Assembly: GCA_023014485.1 (NCBI GenBank)
Contig: JAJOZX010001079.1
Location: 347,501 to 411,500 of the forward strand
Length of the DNA stretch: 64,000 nt
Direction: 5' to 3'
DNA from: Bathynomus jamesi
Taxonomy: Eukaryota > Arthropoda > Malacostraca > Isopoda > Cirolanidae
Positions 41,400-51,857 of the stretch are shown here, in pieces (positions within the stretch are counted from its first letter, which is position 1; each line of letters opens with the position of its first letter). A model generated the notes under the pieces. That model saw nothing but the letters and a program-made list of their open reading frames with translations, ran no database searches and was not told the origin of the DNA. The position numbers and the translations under genes are program-made.

Positions 41400-41552
41400 G
41401 TTACAAGGAAAAGAAGTACCTCAAAAGGCCTTGCGGCCCATACCGAGGAGGTACCAATGACAACGGGTGCCAGGGAAAATTTTCTACACACTCAAATAGT
41501 GTGCAAGATTTGGTCTAACCTTTTCTTGAACTGATCCACGAGGAACTGTTCC
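41400..41552 (-). mobile_element. Second 3' end of the same LINE
   Basis: 41430-41550 repeats 39680-39780 almost exactly (GAGGAGGTACCAATGACAAC to CTTGAACTGATCCACGAGG). Two 3' ends of one LINE family therefore lie in tandem, the second truncated to about 150 bp. Confidence 0.8.
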
Positions 41553-41554
41553 TG

Positions 41555-42052
41555 TTATTAAAAGTTTATTTTTCTTTCAACTATCCTAGCAGTAGTAGAA
41601 AACTGGATAGAAAAGTAGAAGGCTCTCTCCCCACCCTCCGCTCCCTCCCTGCCAGAGGCAGGTACGGAAAAAAGGTTGAAGAAAATACCTTGACCTGGGA
41701 AAAGTAGCCAAGGAAATTTTACAGGAAAGTGGAGAATATATAATAGCTCTATATTTACCTTGCTCACAGAGACACCGTGCAAGCGAACTCCTGCAGAGTT
41801 TTCTTATGTTTTTAGTCTTGAACTATGAGAGTATTCAGTACTTTGTCTAGCCTATTTTTAAACACACTTACACTTTGGCTGTAAACAACCTCTGAGGGAA
41901 GTTGGTTCCAGATATTAACTATTTTATAGGAAAAGAAATTTCCGCAGAGAGAGGTCCTAAATGTCTTTAGTTCCAGTTTAAACCCATTATTTTTTGTTGG
42001 ATTGGCATTAAGTGAGAATAAGTTTCTGTAATCTACCCTGTCTATTCCTTTG
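41555..42052 (-). pseudogene. Different LINE: C-terminus and 3' UTR
   Basis: The minus strand from 42052 reads RVDYRNLFSLNANPTKNNG, LKTFRTSLCGNFFSYK and WNQLPSEVVYSQSVSVFK to a stop near 41815. The 3' UTR continues to about 41558. The UTR recurs on the plus strand at 56640-56860. A (GA)n bounds the upstream side. Confidence 0.82.
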
Positions 42053-42072
42053 AGAGAGAGAGAGAGAGAGAG

Positions 42073-42150
42073 AGATTCTTAGATTCTTAGATTCTTAGAT
42101 TCTTAGATTCTTAGATTCTTAGATTCTTATTCTTAGATTCTTAGATTCTT
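42073..42150. repeat. 9-bp tandem repeat
   Basis: About eight to nine copies of AGATTCTTA with one shortened unit. Confidence 0.95.
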
Positions 42151-43500
42151 TCGTATCTGTGGAGTAGATGATTTCACCGACAAAATTTCAAACTATTTCA
42201 AAAGCTCGTTTTCAAAGGATGATTTCACCGACAAAATAAAGACTGTGGATCTGAGATGTAAAGTAATTGTTAATTTCGGCGTAGTCTCTTATTCCTGATG
42301 AAGTATTCACCACTGGGTTGTATGAAGGAATATTCGATAACGCAATTTTAACTTCTTTTTACGCTTTTAATCTGATTTTGCGTTTCTCATAATTATTTCA
42401 GTTTTAATGATTGCTGTCAGTGTCTTTCAATGAGCTCTCCTTTATTCCCGGTTCCCTCTGACCTTTATGTATGGAATTTTTGGAAAGAGTAACTGTTCCA
42501 TCGATACCTGTATTAATTTATTTAGATTTAATATTAATAGTTTGAAGTAATTCAAGGAAAATATTAATATACTGAAGATTTGCTTAAGAGTCTCAATAGT
42601 TTGGAACCTCCATACGATTAATTACGAAAAAGAAAACAATGGTTATCTCACCTTTTCAGACGTTTGTGTTATGCGAAATTCGAATTTAAAATTTATAGAA
42701 AGTTTCATTACGGATAATACGAAATATGGAGCGATTTCAGAGTTACTTTTGAGAAGACACCGAGTCCATAATTCGTAATTTTTTAGAAGGGAAGATTAAT
42801 CATGTCGGGGAAGTTTTTGCCAAATTGGGTTATACGAAGGAATTTATTAGTAAAACTAACTATGGCACTCGAAATAAACTTTACGAGTGTAAAAGAGAAT
42901 AATCTAACCAGGAAAAATATTCTGACACTACCTGTTTTAATTAAAACAGAAATTAATTACCTGTTACTGAGCGAATTAAAAATATTTATTGAAAGTAATT
43001 AAAAATAAAATTATACCAAAAATCACAAAGTATTAAATCCTAAGATGCCATACTTTATGCAGTTCCTCGCAATGATTGCTTCATAAATTATATTGGAGAA
43101 AGTGTTGAGATTAATAAGCGGATTTACCACATACAGTAAATATCCTGTGCGTACAGCTCTGGTTGATAGTCCTGTATTTAATCGTGTTCAGTCAACACAA
43201 CAAAATATTAATTTAACGGTTAGTCTTTACACCTATTAATGATAACGACAATAGAAAATTAACAAAATCCAGCTTTATAAAAACGTATATAATTTTAATT
43301 AATAATAAAAACTGTGTCATTTGATTTAAATTATTTTACCTATTAATATTTTAAAAATTTTTCATTGGCTAAAGGTACACAACCAACTTCCTTAATTTAT
43401 TGGTTCTTTTTAAAAAATGTAATGTTTTAATGAGAAGCAACCACTCGGATTATTGTTTTTATTAAAAAACGGCCCATTACACGTGCTGAAAACGTTATTC
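42151..43500. other. AT-rich interval, nothing recognised
   Basis: A GATGATTTCACCGACAAAAT block occurs twice (42167 and 42218). Otherwise no feature. Confidence 0.5.
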
Positions 43501-43511
43501 GGTTCTCTTAC

Positions 43512-43524
43512 ACGCGCGCGCGCG

Positions 43525-43572
<48 letters not shown>

Positions 43573-43595
43573 CACACACACAATATATATATATA
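43512..43595. repeat. (CG)n(CA)n(TA)n compound microsatellite
   Basis: CGCGCG run, then about 30 CA units, then TA. Confidence 0.95.
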
Positions 43596-43832
43596 TGTTG
43601 TCATGGTAACCAAAAGGGTAAAGGGGTAAGGGAAGGAAAAGAGAAGAGAAAAGTGCGAGTTGCAATTTAGTTTATGTAAGGAAAATGACCTTCATAAACG
43701 GCAGTTTGAACATTTGCTAAGTTAATAAAAGGTTCGCAGGAACACCATTCAAATGAAAAATACTTAGCAAATTTTCTGGCCAAAGTTTTGGAATTTTTTA
43801 TAATTTACTTCATCAGGGTTTATATATAAAAT

Positions 43833-43997
43833 TAGTCGATTCTTTTTAATTGGGACACAACGGGACTCGTGTGTTTTGTTCCAATAAAGCGGCTGGCCCA
43901 ATTAAACGAACCTATCTTCTATCGGGGAAAAAATAAAACCATAAAAGATAAGCATTTATTTAATAAAAAGCAGTGTTTAGTGAGGCATGGTATGTAT

Positions 43998-44052
<55 letters not shown>

Positions 44053-44814
44053 CAAAGGACCATAAAAATGAAGCGCGCACATGTTTATTGCGCAGAAAAA
44101 TTATCTGAAGTGGGTTGTTTCAGATTTTACTGATTGTGAACCAACAAAATCACTGCATGCATCTAAAACAGATTGAGAACACCGTCATTCCATCTTGCAT
44201 GAAATACTTTTGTAAGGCACTTAAGTGCGCTTTAGCCTCTGCATACGTTATTTTTCGAGGCTCAGGTTCATCGTCATCGTTGCTGTCTGGATCTGGATCT
44301 CTTTGAAGATGCTTTGCCGCTACTTGCTCTATAATGCTCTCGTCACAATCGTCATAATCGGCGTAGCAGCAATGGTCGATTTCGGCACGCCACTTATTTC
44401 CGCCAATTGACGTTAACTGCTGTTTGCCGGCGGGGATTTAATCTTATCCAACAGATCAATTTTTTGAGAAAGTGAAAGGTCTTGTCGCCGTGACATCTTG
44501 AATCACACTAATACTGTTCAGCCTTTTGTGAGCCTAATTACGTTGTATCACCAAATAAAGTAAGAACGCACACTCTGTACATCATCCATACAACGCCACC
44601 ATCAACCAATCGTGTTCATTATTACCAAATAAAGTAATTGTGTGTGTGTGTAGCATCACGATGTCACACTGCGGAACAATAAAGCGGCTTGATTGTCCCT
44701 AATATGCGGATTTAATAGTATGATATTTCAATTATTCGTTTTTGTTTTAGAAATTTGGCCTAATAATCCGGCTGCCCAAAGTTAACCGGCGGCCCCATTA
44801 ACCGGAATCGACTA
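43833..44814 (-). mobile_element. Internally deleted pogo/Tigger-like element
   Basis: Left TTAGTCGATTCTTTTTAATT pairs with the right end inverted (TTAGTCGATTCCGGTTAATG), and inner GCGGC-TGGCCCAATTAA-type blocks also match. The interior holds only the N- and C-terminal parts of a Tigger gene plus a (TA)n at 43997-44050. Confidence 0.75.
44115..44494 (-). pseudogene. Tigger/CENP-B-type transposase, N- and C-terminal pieces
   Basis: The minus strand begins MSRRQDLSLSQKIDLLDKI near 44494, then RQLAEISGVPKSTIAA, the psq-type HTH that opens CENP-B/Tigger transposases. After about 44380 frames give SNDDDEPEPRKITYAEAKAH and LSALQKYFMQDG, an acidic tail and helix like the end of Tigger proteins. The DDE catalytic domain between them is missing. 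Frame breaks occur at the joint. Confidence 0.75.
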
Positions 44815-45485
44815 ATATATATATTAATGCGTGCGTGCGCGGGAGGTTGAAAAGTGTGAGCGAAGAAATCTGAGAATTTTGTGCTCGGGTCAGAAATAGA
44901 ATGAATTTTTGAAGCTTTTTATTTTTTTTTTTTTTTTTATTTTTATTTTTTTTATTTTTTTATTACAACATTCCTGCACTTTTCCCTCCTTAGAAAAGAG
45001 CTTCAGACGTGAATGGACAGAGAATGGATTTCCTCCAATAAATGAGTGCAAGGACAAGAGTGCCAGAGGGAAAAGGAGAAGAAAAGTGCCACGAAGAAGA
45101 TGCCTTAAGAGACTCGACGTATAAACGATGTCCGTGTCACCCATTTTAATCATTATCGTGTTATTACAGGACTGGATCGAGGCGAGGCACTTTTTCCTCT
45201 TTTAATTATTTCATTTTGGGTAATCGTTAGACATTTTTGCTCTTTTATTCTTGCTCATTTTAAGATTTTTAACTTCTATTAACTTAATTTTTAACTATTA
45301 AATGGATAGTTTTGTACAATTCCGCTCATGAGAATTGAAGCAGAGTACAATATACTCGTACAAAGTCCTGTAATAATGTAATTCGAAATTATATAAAAAA
45401 CTCAGAATTTTGACATAGGTAAAATATAAGTTTGTCGGTTGAGTTTTATGATGACTTAAGGTCTGGTATAAAATATCACAATGAA
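44815..45485. other. AT-rich interval, nothing recognised
   Basis: Poly-T/TTTTA tract at 44915-44965 produces meaningless F/K-rich frames. Confidence 0.55.
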
Positions 45486-45489
45486 TGCG

Positions 45490-45552
45490 GAAGATAGTGT
45501 TTATGAAATATAACTTTCGGTGCAAAAGCTATATAGCCATCTTCAGGTGCAG
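45490..45552 (-). other. PLE-like terminal motif
   Basis: The minus strand reads CCTGAAGATGGCTATATAGC then TTTTGCACCGAAAGTT. CTGAAGA matches the CUGANGA box, and GAAA follows after a possible imperfect hairpin. Weaker than the copies at 1430 and 12065. Confidence 0.35.
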
Positions 45553-45554
45553 TT

Positions 45555-45770
45555 GAGGGGCCGCTCGAAAATTATGTAATGTTAGTGTTGCTGTAACTTG
45601 ACACCCTCCACTCCATTATAACGTTCCGGAACGCTAGACCAGACACCCCCTATTAGGGGTTACATAATATCTTAGTGGGGTGTCTGGTCTAGCGTTACGG
45701 AACATTACAAGGGGGTGGGGGTGTCAAGTTTTAGCAAAAATAGCGTTAAGTAATTTTTAAACGGCCCCTG
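45555..45770. mobile_element. 216-bp hAT-like foldback
   Basis: Right end inverted reads CAGGGGCCGTTTAAAAATTA; left end GAGGGGCCGCTCGAAAATTA. The arms cover nearly the whole element (GGAACGCTAGACCAGACACC on one side, its inverse on the other). No matching 8-bp duplication was found. Confidence 0.75.
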
Positions 45771-46768
45771 AAAAATTTGAGAGAGAGACTGAGACTGTTT
45801 TAGTATAATTCATAATAAAGTTTAAAAATGCGGTTTATTCTCGGTTAGTTTCTAGTAGCAAAGCAACAAAATGTAAAAGTTTTTTTTACCGTTTTATTAA
45901 GAGTTAAAACTTGGTCTTATTATTAAAATAAGGCCGCGAAAGATTCGCTTATTTAGTAGGCGTATATGAGGGACAAATCCTAAAATAATGAGTTATTAAA
46001 AATGCTAAGAAAATTCACTGCCAGATCAAGTTTAACCGCTTTTCCCCCAAACAACTTTATAGTGATACGCTGAAATTGCATGGGATTTGAGAACTATGTT
46101 ATAGACTTGATCTTTCAAGATTTTTGTTTGCGTAAGAACTAGCCAAAATATGGCAACTATTCTTCTTAGTAAAGTTGTGTACCTTCAGGGAAAAGATGAG
46201 ACGAATATGCACAAAGTTTAGGAATGTCAACTTAACTTTGCTTTTACTTTGGCATAGTTATACACCTGAATTTTTATATAAGTTCTCCCATCATCTAAAT
46301 ACTTTCAGAGGGATTTCTAAAGCTATAGGAAGAGAACTTAAGGATGAAGGAGAATCACTTTTATAAGATTGGAATTCATTAAAGCTTTCGTTAAATATCG
46401 AAATTTAACCCTTTCACTCACGAATAAAATTGATTGGAGATAAAAATGTTTAGCACTTATTCATATTAATCGATAGTTTCTAAAAACATTTTGCTTAAGA
46501 CATTTTTTCATATCTGCACAAAATAATATATATTTTTAGACTAGCTATGCATAATCATCGGTGACTCAAATGTAAAACTGTAAACAAAATAATACAACAC
46601 AAAACCAAACTGCTGTTAGATAAATATCTGATTATATTCAAGAACAAAATATTATTTGAGTGCACTCTCAACACAAACCGCATACATGAGATGCTACTGG
46701 AAACTGATGGCAGCGTAGGATCGAAACACGTGGAAATTAAATAACTGCTACAATAATGCTAGCCTATA
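45771..46768. other. AT-rich interval, nothing recognised
   Basis: No feature. Confidence 0.5.
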
Positions 46769-46776
46769 GACTACTC

Positions 46777-47187
46777 GGGTCAATCCCAGAATAGGCACCT
46801 TGCAAGGAATTAAATAAAAAAAAACTGATAATTACAAAATTTATTGTTTATACAAAGTTTATTACAAATGTAATAAAGGCAAAGTTATAAAAGGTTTAAA
46901 GTGGTTTAATAAATAAAGAAAAATTTTAGATATTATAAATTCCTGCAATATGAACCCGAATGTTTCTGAATCCATCTGAAGCAAATCTATCTTGCCACAT
47001 AAATTGGTATAGATATAGGTTAGGTTAGAGTTGATTTTTTCAAATATTGATAAAAACAATGAAATTATATCTCTAAAAACTGTTTATATTTTTTTCTCCT
47101 CAATCCCAGATTAAGCACCTGTGTTTTGCCTCAATCCCAGATTAAGCACCTAAAAATGATTTCAGGTGCCTATTCTGGGATTCATCC
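46777..47187. mobile_element. 411-bp TIR element with perfect 8-bp target duplication
   Basis: Left GGGTCAATCCCAGAATAGGC and right inverted GGATGAATCCCAGAATAGGC. GACTACTC is duplicated at 46769-46776 and 47188-47195. Near the right end CAATCCCAGATTAAGCACCT occurs twice in direct orientation. No transposase; hAT-type by target size. Confidence 0.92.
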
Positions 47188-47195
47188 GACTACTC

Positions 47196-47917
47196 TTCAT
47201 AGTCGTGTATGAATGATGGGTCAAAATATTACAGATACGATACAGCATGGCCGAATATTTAATCATTTATTGAAATCTTCAGTGAAATGATTAAAAAAAT
47301 CTTGTTTTATGTGCATTATCGTCTGAACATAAAATTACTTCTAAATTTGTCTCTTGTTTCCTTCTTTTTCTTCCATAAGAGGATACTTAAAGTTTGGTTT
47401 TAAATTTGTAGCGGCCGTACCAACCGTACCAACTCGACCGTACCAACTCAAACGAAAAAAAAAAAAAACTCCCGCTGGAAAACGAGAGGAAGATATCAGA
47501 AAAGTTTTGTACGTCGTCGCGAACTAATAGCAATGATCATTTATTTGAAAAGGGACTAAAGAGGGAAGCTTCGGATCAGAACTATCTACCCACCACTTCC
47601 TTAATAAACCTACCAAAGGTTTCTCCCAAAGGATGTCGAAGAACGAGCAAAGAGTCCCAAAAAATGAGCATCTCTCTTCAACAGTCCCCGACAAGCTTCT
47701 GCACTGAGAACACCTCGATATCCTCTCGCTATTGCATCGCTGTTTCATCTTCGTGAACCATTCCTTTGCCAGTACATCTCTGGCCGCGTTCTTACCTTTC
47801 ACTATTTCGCCTGCAATTTCGTGTCGTATATATCATATATATTTTGTATATTTTACCCAGTCTAATTCTCCGTAATTGTTATCTTGAATTTTACCATTAG
47901 TACGTTAATTTGTACCA
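47196..47917. other. Interval with one unplaced open frame
   Basis: A 92-codon minus-strand frame (47524-47802) with several cysteines and a W-rich end has no motif I recognise. A GTACCAACTCGACC repeat lies near 47420. Confidence 0.35.
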
Positions 47918-47925
47918 ATAAATTT

Positions 47926-49929
47926 AGGGCGGGTCATACTATGTATTTTTTTTAAATCAATGGAGAGGGGTGTTCAAATGACGTATTTTGGTGTATAGAA
48001 TACAATTCTGAAGAAAATATTTAATTCTGATAACCCTAACCTACATCATTTTGCAGTTGATTATTATTAAATTGTTGATTATTTTACTATTGTAGTTACC
48101 CCAGAATATGTCTTCTCACGTTTTCTATCATGGCTGCTCACGTTATCTCTCATAGAGCATTGTTCTAACTAATTCATATAAACACATATAATGTAATTCA
48201 TATAATAATAATAATATTTAAATACTCAAATAAAAGGTGTGCCTTCCACTTAATTGTAATTATCATACAGTTTGGTGGGCGGATTGACCTGACCAATGTG
48301 ATGATGGAAGCTGAGGGCAGTGACCAATCTTTTCCCGCAAAGATCAAGGAAGAACACTATAGTGTTGTTAGTGAGCTGGCAGCTACTATCTGTTCCACTT
48401 TACCCCAGAGAAAGCAACTAAAGAGGAGTCACATGCGGAGAAGATTGCTAAGGTCCTGTTTGCCTGGCTGAAAGAGAGGGGTTATGATAAGACCTTGTTG
48501 GCCATTGGAGGAGACTCACAAATGTCAACACTGGTGTGAAAGCTGGAGTAATGCGGAAGCTGGAGCTGCACCTGGGGAGAAAGCTGGTCTGGTTGTGTGC
48601 AACCTGCACACTGTTGAACTTCCCCTGCGCCATCTCATTGTTGACCTTGATGGCCCTACTCTGTCAGACAAAAAATTATCCGGGCCAATAGAAAAGCTCC
48701 TTGATTCTGCTACAGACTTTGATATCAATCCAAACTTCACCCGAATCTCTGTTGGCCCTCCACTGATCAAGCTTCCTGAGAAGGTCATTCAGATCTCTCA
48801 ACTGATCAATCTATGGCTATAAAATTGTCTGTGCAGTCAGGGATGGAGTATTTCCTGCAGGGCTGGCTCTGTTAGAGATAGGACCAGTAAACCACAGCCG
48901 CTGGCTCACCACAGCGAACAGACTTCTCAGGCTCTGGGTGTCAAAGCACGGACTTAAAGGAAAGAACCTGAAGATTCTGCAATTCATTGTGGAATTCATC
49001 ATTGGAGTGTATTACCCATGTTGGTTCAACGTGAAGGTCAAGCACTCCTGGATCGAAGGGCCTAGGCACATCCTCTTTCAGCTGGACTGCCTCAAGTCCC
49101 AGAGAAAGGAGGTGCTGGATATTGTGATGCCAACTGTGAGAAGATCTGCTTGGTATGCCCACAGTGAAGTCATCCTCCAAACACTACTCTGCTCTGAGGA
49201 TCAGAAGGAGAGGATTGAAGGGGTGGAGAGAATCCTGGCCATCAGGGGAGAGGGGGACCCGGACACTCAGCTGGGGGACTCCTCTGTTAAGAGCAGAAGG
49301 ACACCTGACATCAATTGTGATGCTTCCAGCATCGGTGACTTGATCAGCTGGTCAGAAGGTGTGTCAGAGCCACCTCTCACCTGCTCTCTAAGCACCTCAG
49401 AGGTGAAAAACTTCATCAACACCCCCAATCCCCATGGAGGTGCGCAACTGGCCTTGCACACACAAAGCATTGAGAGGGTTGTTAAAATGGTGACTGAGGC
49501 TTCTGCTAAGTACTTCTCACAGGAAAAGAGGGATGGAGGGATCAGGGCTCAGGAGACCAGCAGGAAGCTGATGTCCAAGTCTGAGTCAAAGCAGGATTTA
49601 TGCAACCTGGCAAAGTTCAAGATGTCAGGAGAATGATCTTTGTAATTATATCCAGTGATATACATGCAGTTCACCTATTAATAAATATATGTAAAGTTGA
49701 TTTGGCCTTGTCAATATAAATGATTTACCTTATATCTTTTAATATATTATAAAGGGGTTCAAAAGGGTAAAATTGGCAATTTAGAAATACAAAATGATGT
49801 AGGTTAGAGTTATCCTATCCAAAAAATAAGCTCATATTTGAATTCCCCATGTAAAAACACATAATTTAGATACCCCTGATGGTAGGATTTCCTTCAGATT
49901 CATGTTGTCACCTGAGTACGACCCACCCT
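47926..49929 (+). mobile_element. 2.0-kb DNA transposon of an unnamed family
   Basis: Left end AGGGCGGGTCATACT and right end inverted AGGGTGGGTCGTACT. Similarity continues for about 130 bp, including TAACCCTAACCTACATCATT at the left against TAACTCTAACCTACATCATT at the right. ATAAATTT (47918-47925) and ATAAATGT (49930-49937) form an 8-bp target duplication with one mismatch. One gene fills the interior. The GC content is clearly higher than the surroundings. Confidence 0.8.
48275..49636 (+). pseudogene. RNase-H-like transposase candidate of an uncharacterised arthropod repeat family
   Basis: Across at least four frame changes the plus strand reads VLFAWLKERGYDKTLLAIGG then DSTNVNTGVKAG (a D-x-TN-x-x-TG block like the second acidic block of hAT-type RNase-H folds), VCNLHTVELPLRHLI, SRWLTTANRLLRLWVSKHG, YYPCWFNVKVK, VTEPPLTC-like VSEPPLTCSLSTSEV and LHTQSIERVVKMVTEASAKY then RDGGIRAQETSRKLM. 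I know these blocks from many unnamed arthropod proteins but not a family name. The last 232 residues are one open frame. A TTTCATACAG-type splice acceptor precedes 48272, so an upstream exon may exist. Role inferred from the terminal repeats, not demonstrated. Confidence 0.65.
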
Positions 49930-49984
49930 ATAAATGTACCATTAACCGTTGTCGCGGAAGTGTTATAATTTGTGCCAATAAAAT

Positions 49985-50262
49985 ATAATAGAGTAAAATA
50001 ATTAACATTACTTTTCTACCAAACAATAAATATTGAAATTACACTCGTATGTTATGGCAACGCAGCTATAAATTCTAAACTTTTGTTTTAGTTCAGGACG
50101 TAAGTTTAAATGTTTAGTCAATAATTTTAAATATTTGAGTTTTATTTCGTGTAGAGAACGAGCGTTTAGTAGTTTATCACTATTTTTGTTCAAGCTTTCA
50201 AGCTTCGTCTCTAATAAGAGAACACGAGTTTCTCGACATGAAGCTTGCTTGCTTATATATGT
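49985..50262. repeat. Left arm of outer foldback around a mariner
   Basis: Recurs inverted at 51598-51821. This arm has about 65 bp (50093-50140) missing from the other, bounded by short GTTTTA repeats, which looks like a slippage deletion in the right arm. Confidence 0.9.
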
Positions 50263-50285
50263 ATGTATGTATGTATGTATATATA

Positions 50286-51591
50286 CAGGGTGGGCGGAAA
50301 GTAGCTCCCTATTTTGGATTGGTAAAAAAATACGTATATTATCCATTTATTTCAGAAGAAATAATATGAAAAGGTAGGCATACATGGTAGGTTTTCTCGA
50401 AAATTCAATGTGGGCTCCAACTCTTTCCACCAGCTTCTGGAGCCGCCCAGGAATGGCGTCCACTGACTTTAGCAGGAACTCCGGCGGGATGGAGGACATG
50501 ACTTCCCGAATTCGGTCCTCCAGTTCTTCCAATGTCCTCGGTTTGGTGCGGTAGACTTCTTCCTTTACCCACCCCCAAAGAAAGAAGTCGCACGGTGTCA
50601 AGTCGGGGCTCCTGGCTGGCCATTGATGTGACCACGACGACCCATCCAACGCCCAGGGAAGTGGGCATCCAGCCACTCACGGACAACAAGAGCGAAGTGC
50701 GGAGGGGCGCCATCTTGCATAAATATCAGATCGTCGATGTTCTCCCATGTGCTGACAACCGGCCAGACCTCGTTTCGCAACATAGCAAGGTACCGCTCAG
50801 CATTCATGGTGTTGCGCAGAAGGAACGGGCCCACAACCTGATCTGAGGTCATACCACACCACACCGTTACAATGAACCGATTCTGCCGTTTTTCAGCGGT
50901 AACCATGGGATCCTCTCCTGCCCAGTAGTGGCAATTGTGGCGGTTGACAAAGCCTCCGACGTGGAACACCGCCTCGTCGCTCCAGAGGATGTTGCGGAAG
51001 AGATGGGGCCAGTCTTCATGCCAAGCCAGCATGATTTCCCCGAACTCCATGCGAATGTCGCAGTCCTCGTCCGAGAGAGATTGGCAGTAATGCGGCTTCC
51101 ACGCACGCCAGTTCAGCTCCTTCTTCAGCACAGTTCGCACTGAGTAGCGGGAGAGTCCACTTTCCCGAGCTGCCTGGCGAGTTGACTTTCGTGGACTCCG
51201 TGCGAACATTTCCTGAACTGCCTGCACCGTCTCCTGGGCCCTGGATGTCGAAGGGCGACCACATCTTCGAACATCTGCCACAGACCCCGTGGTCATGAGC
51301 TTCGAGTGGCAGTTCTTGATTGTTTCGGGTCCACTTGGGCACGTGGTCCGTGAATGGCCCGCCACCATCTTTGAACTCGAACGACAGATTGCCAAACTTC
51401 GTACCGTGCCGCCAACTGGGCACGCTCCTGCAGTGTTAACGCTCAGCCATGTTACCCTTCAATCTGAAATGAAAAAAAAAAATGAACGTTACAATTGTAC
51501 CACTTTAGAGAACACACCATAACAATACAATCACAATTTATACATAATTTATATGTAATTTAAATTAGGGAGCTACTTTCCGCCCACCCTA
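50286..51591 (-). mobile_element. ~1.3-kb mariner-type element at the centre of the foldback
   Basis: Ends CAGGGTGGGCGGAAAGTAGC and its inverse (right end degraded from CACCCTG to CACCCTA). TA precedes the left end. TIRs about 30 bp. Contains one transposase gene with few lesions. Confidence 0.9.
50347..51450 (-). pseudogene. IS630-Tc1-mariner transposase, frameshifted
   Basis: Start at 51450 (MAER, then a stop and shift). The frame continues TLQERAQLAARYEVWQSV, PKQ-x-x-x-NCHSKLMTTGSVAD and CGRPSTSRAQETVQAVQEMF (double HTH), LFRNILWSDEAVFHVGG (first aspartate), FIVTVWCGMTSDQVVGPF, LIFMQDGAPPHFALVVREWL (second aspartate). After a shift near 50650 it reads WPARSPDLTPCDFFLWGWVK (third block) and ends near HIEFSRKP. 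All catalytic positions are readable; about three single-base lesions. About 350 residues, normal for the family. Confidence 0.9.
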
Positions 51592-51597
51592 CATATA

Positions 51598-51817
51598 TAT
51601 ACAAGCAAGCTTCATGTCGAGAAACTCGTGTTCTCTTATTAGAGACGAAGCTTGAAAGCTTGAACAAAAATAGTGATAAACTACTAAACGCTCGTTCTCT
51701 ACACGAAATAAAACAAAAGTTTAGAATTTATAGCTGCGTTGCCATAACATACGAGTGTAATTTCAATATTTATTGTTTGGTAGAAAAGTAATGTTAATTA
51801 TTTTACTCTATTATATT

Positions 51818-51821
<4 letters not shown>
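51598..51821. repeat. Right arm of outer foldback
   Basis: Inverse of 49985-50262 (CAAGCAAGCTTCATGTCGAG at its inner end). It abuts (TA)n at 51822. Confidence 0.9.

Positions 51822-51853
<32 letters not shown>
51822..51853. repeat. (TA)n microsatellite
   Basis: TA run between the foldback and the next mariner. Confidence 0.9.

Positions 51854-51857
<4 letters not shown>

Noticed and set aside
44909..45153. F/K-rich frames on both strands
   Set aside because: Poly-T/TTTTA low-complexity sequence.
47524..47802. 92-codon minus-strand frame as an exon of the neighbouring 48-49 kb gene
   Set aside because: It is on the opposite strand and lies outside the element ends at 47926.
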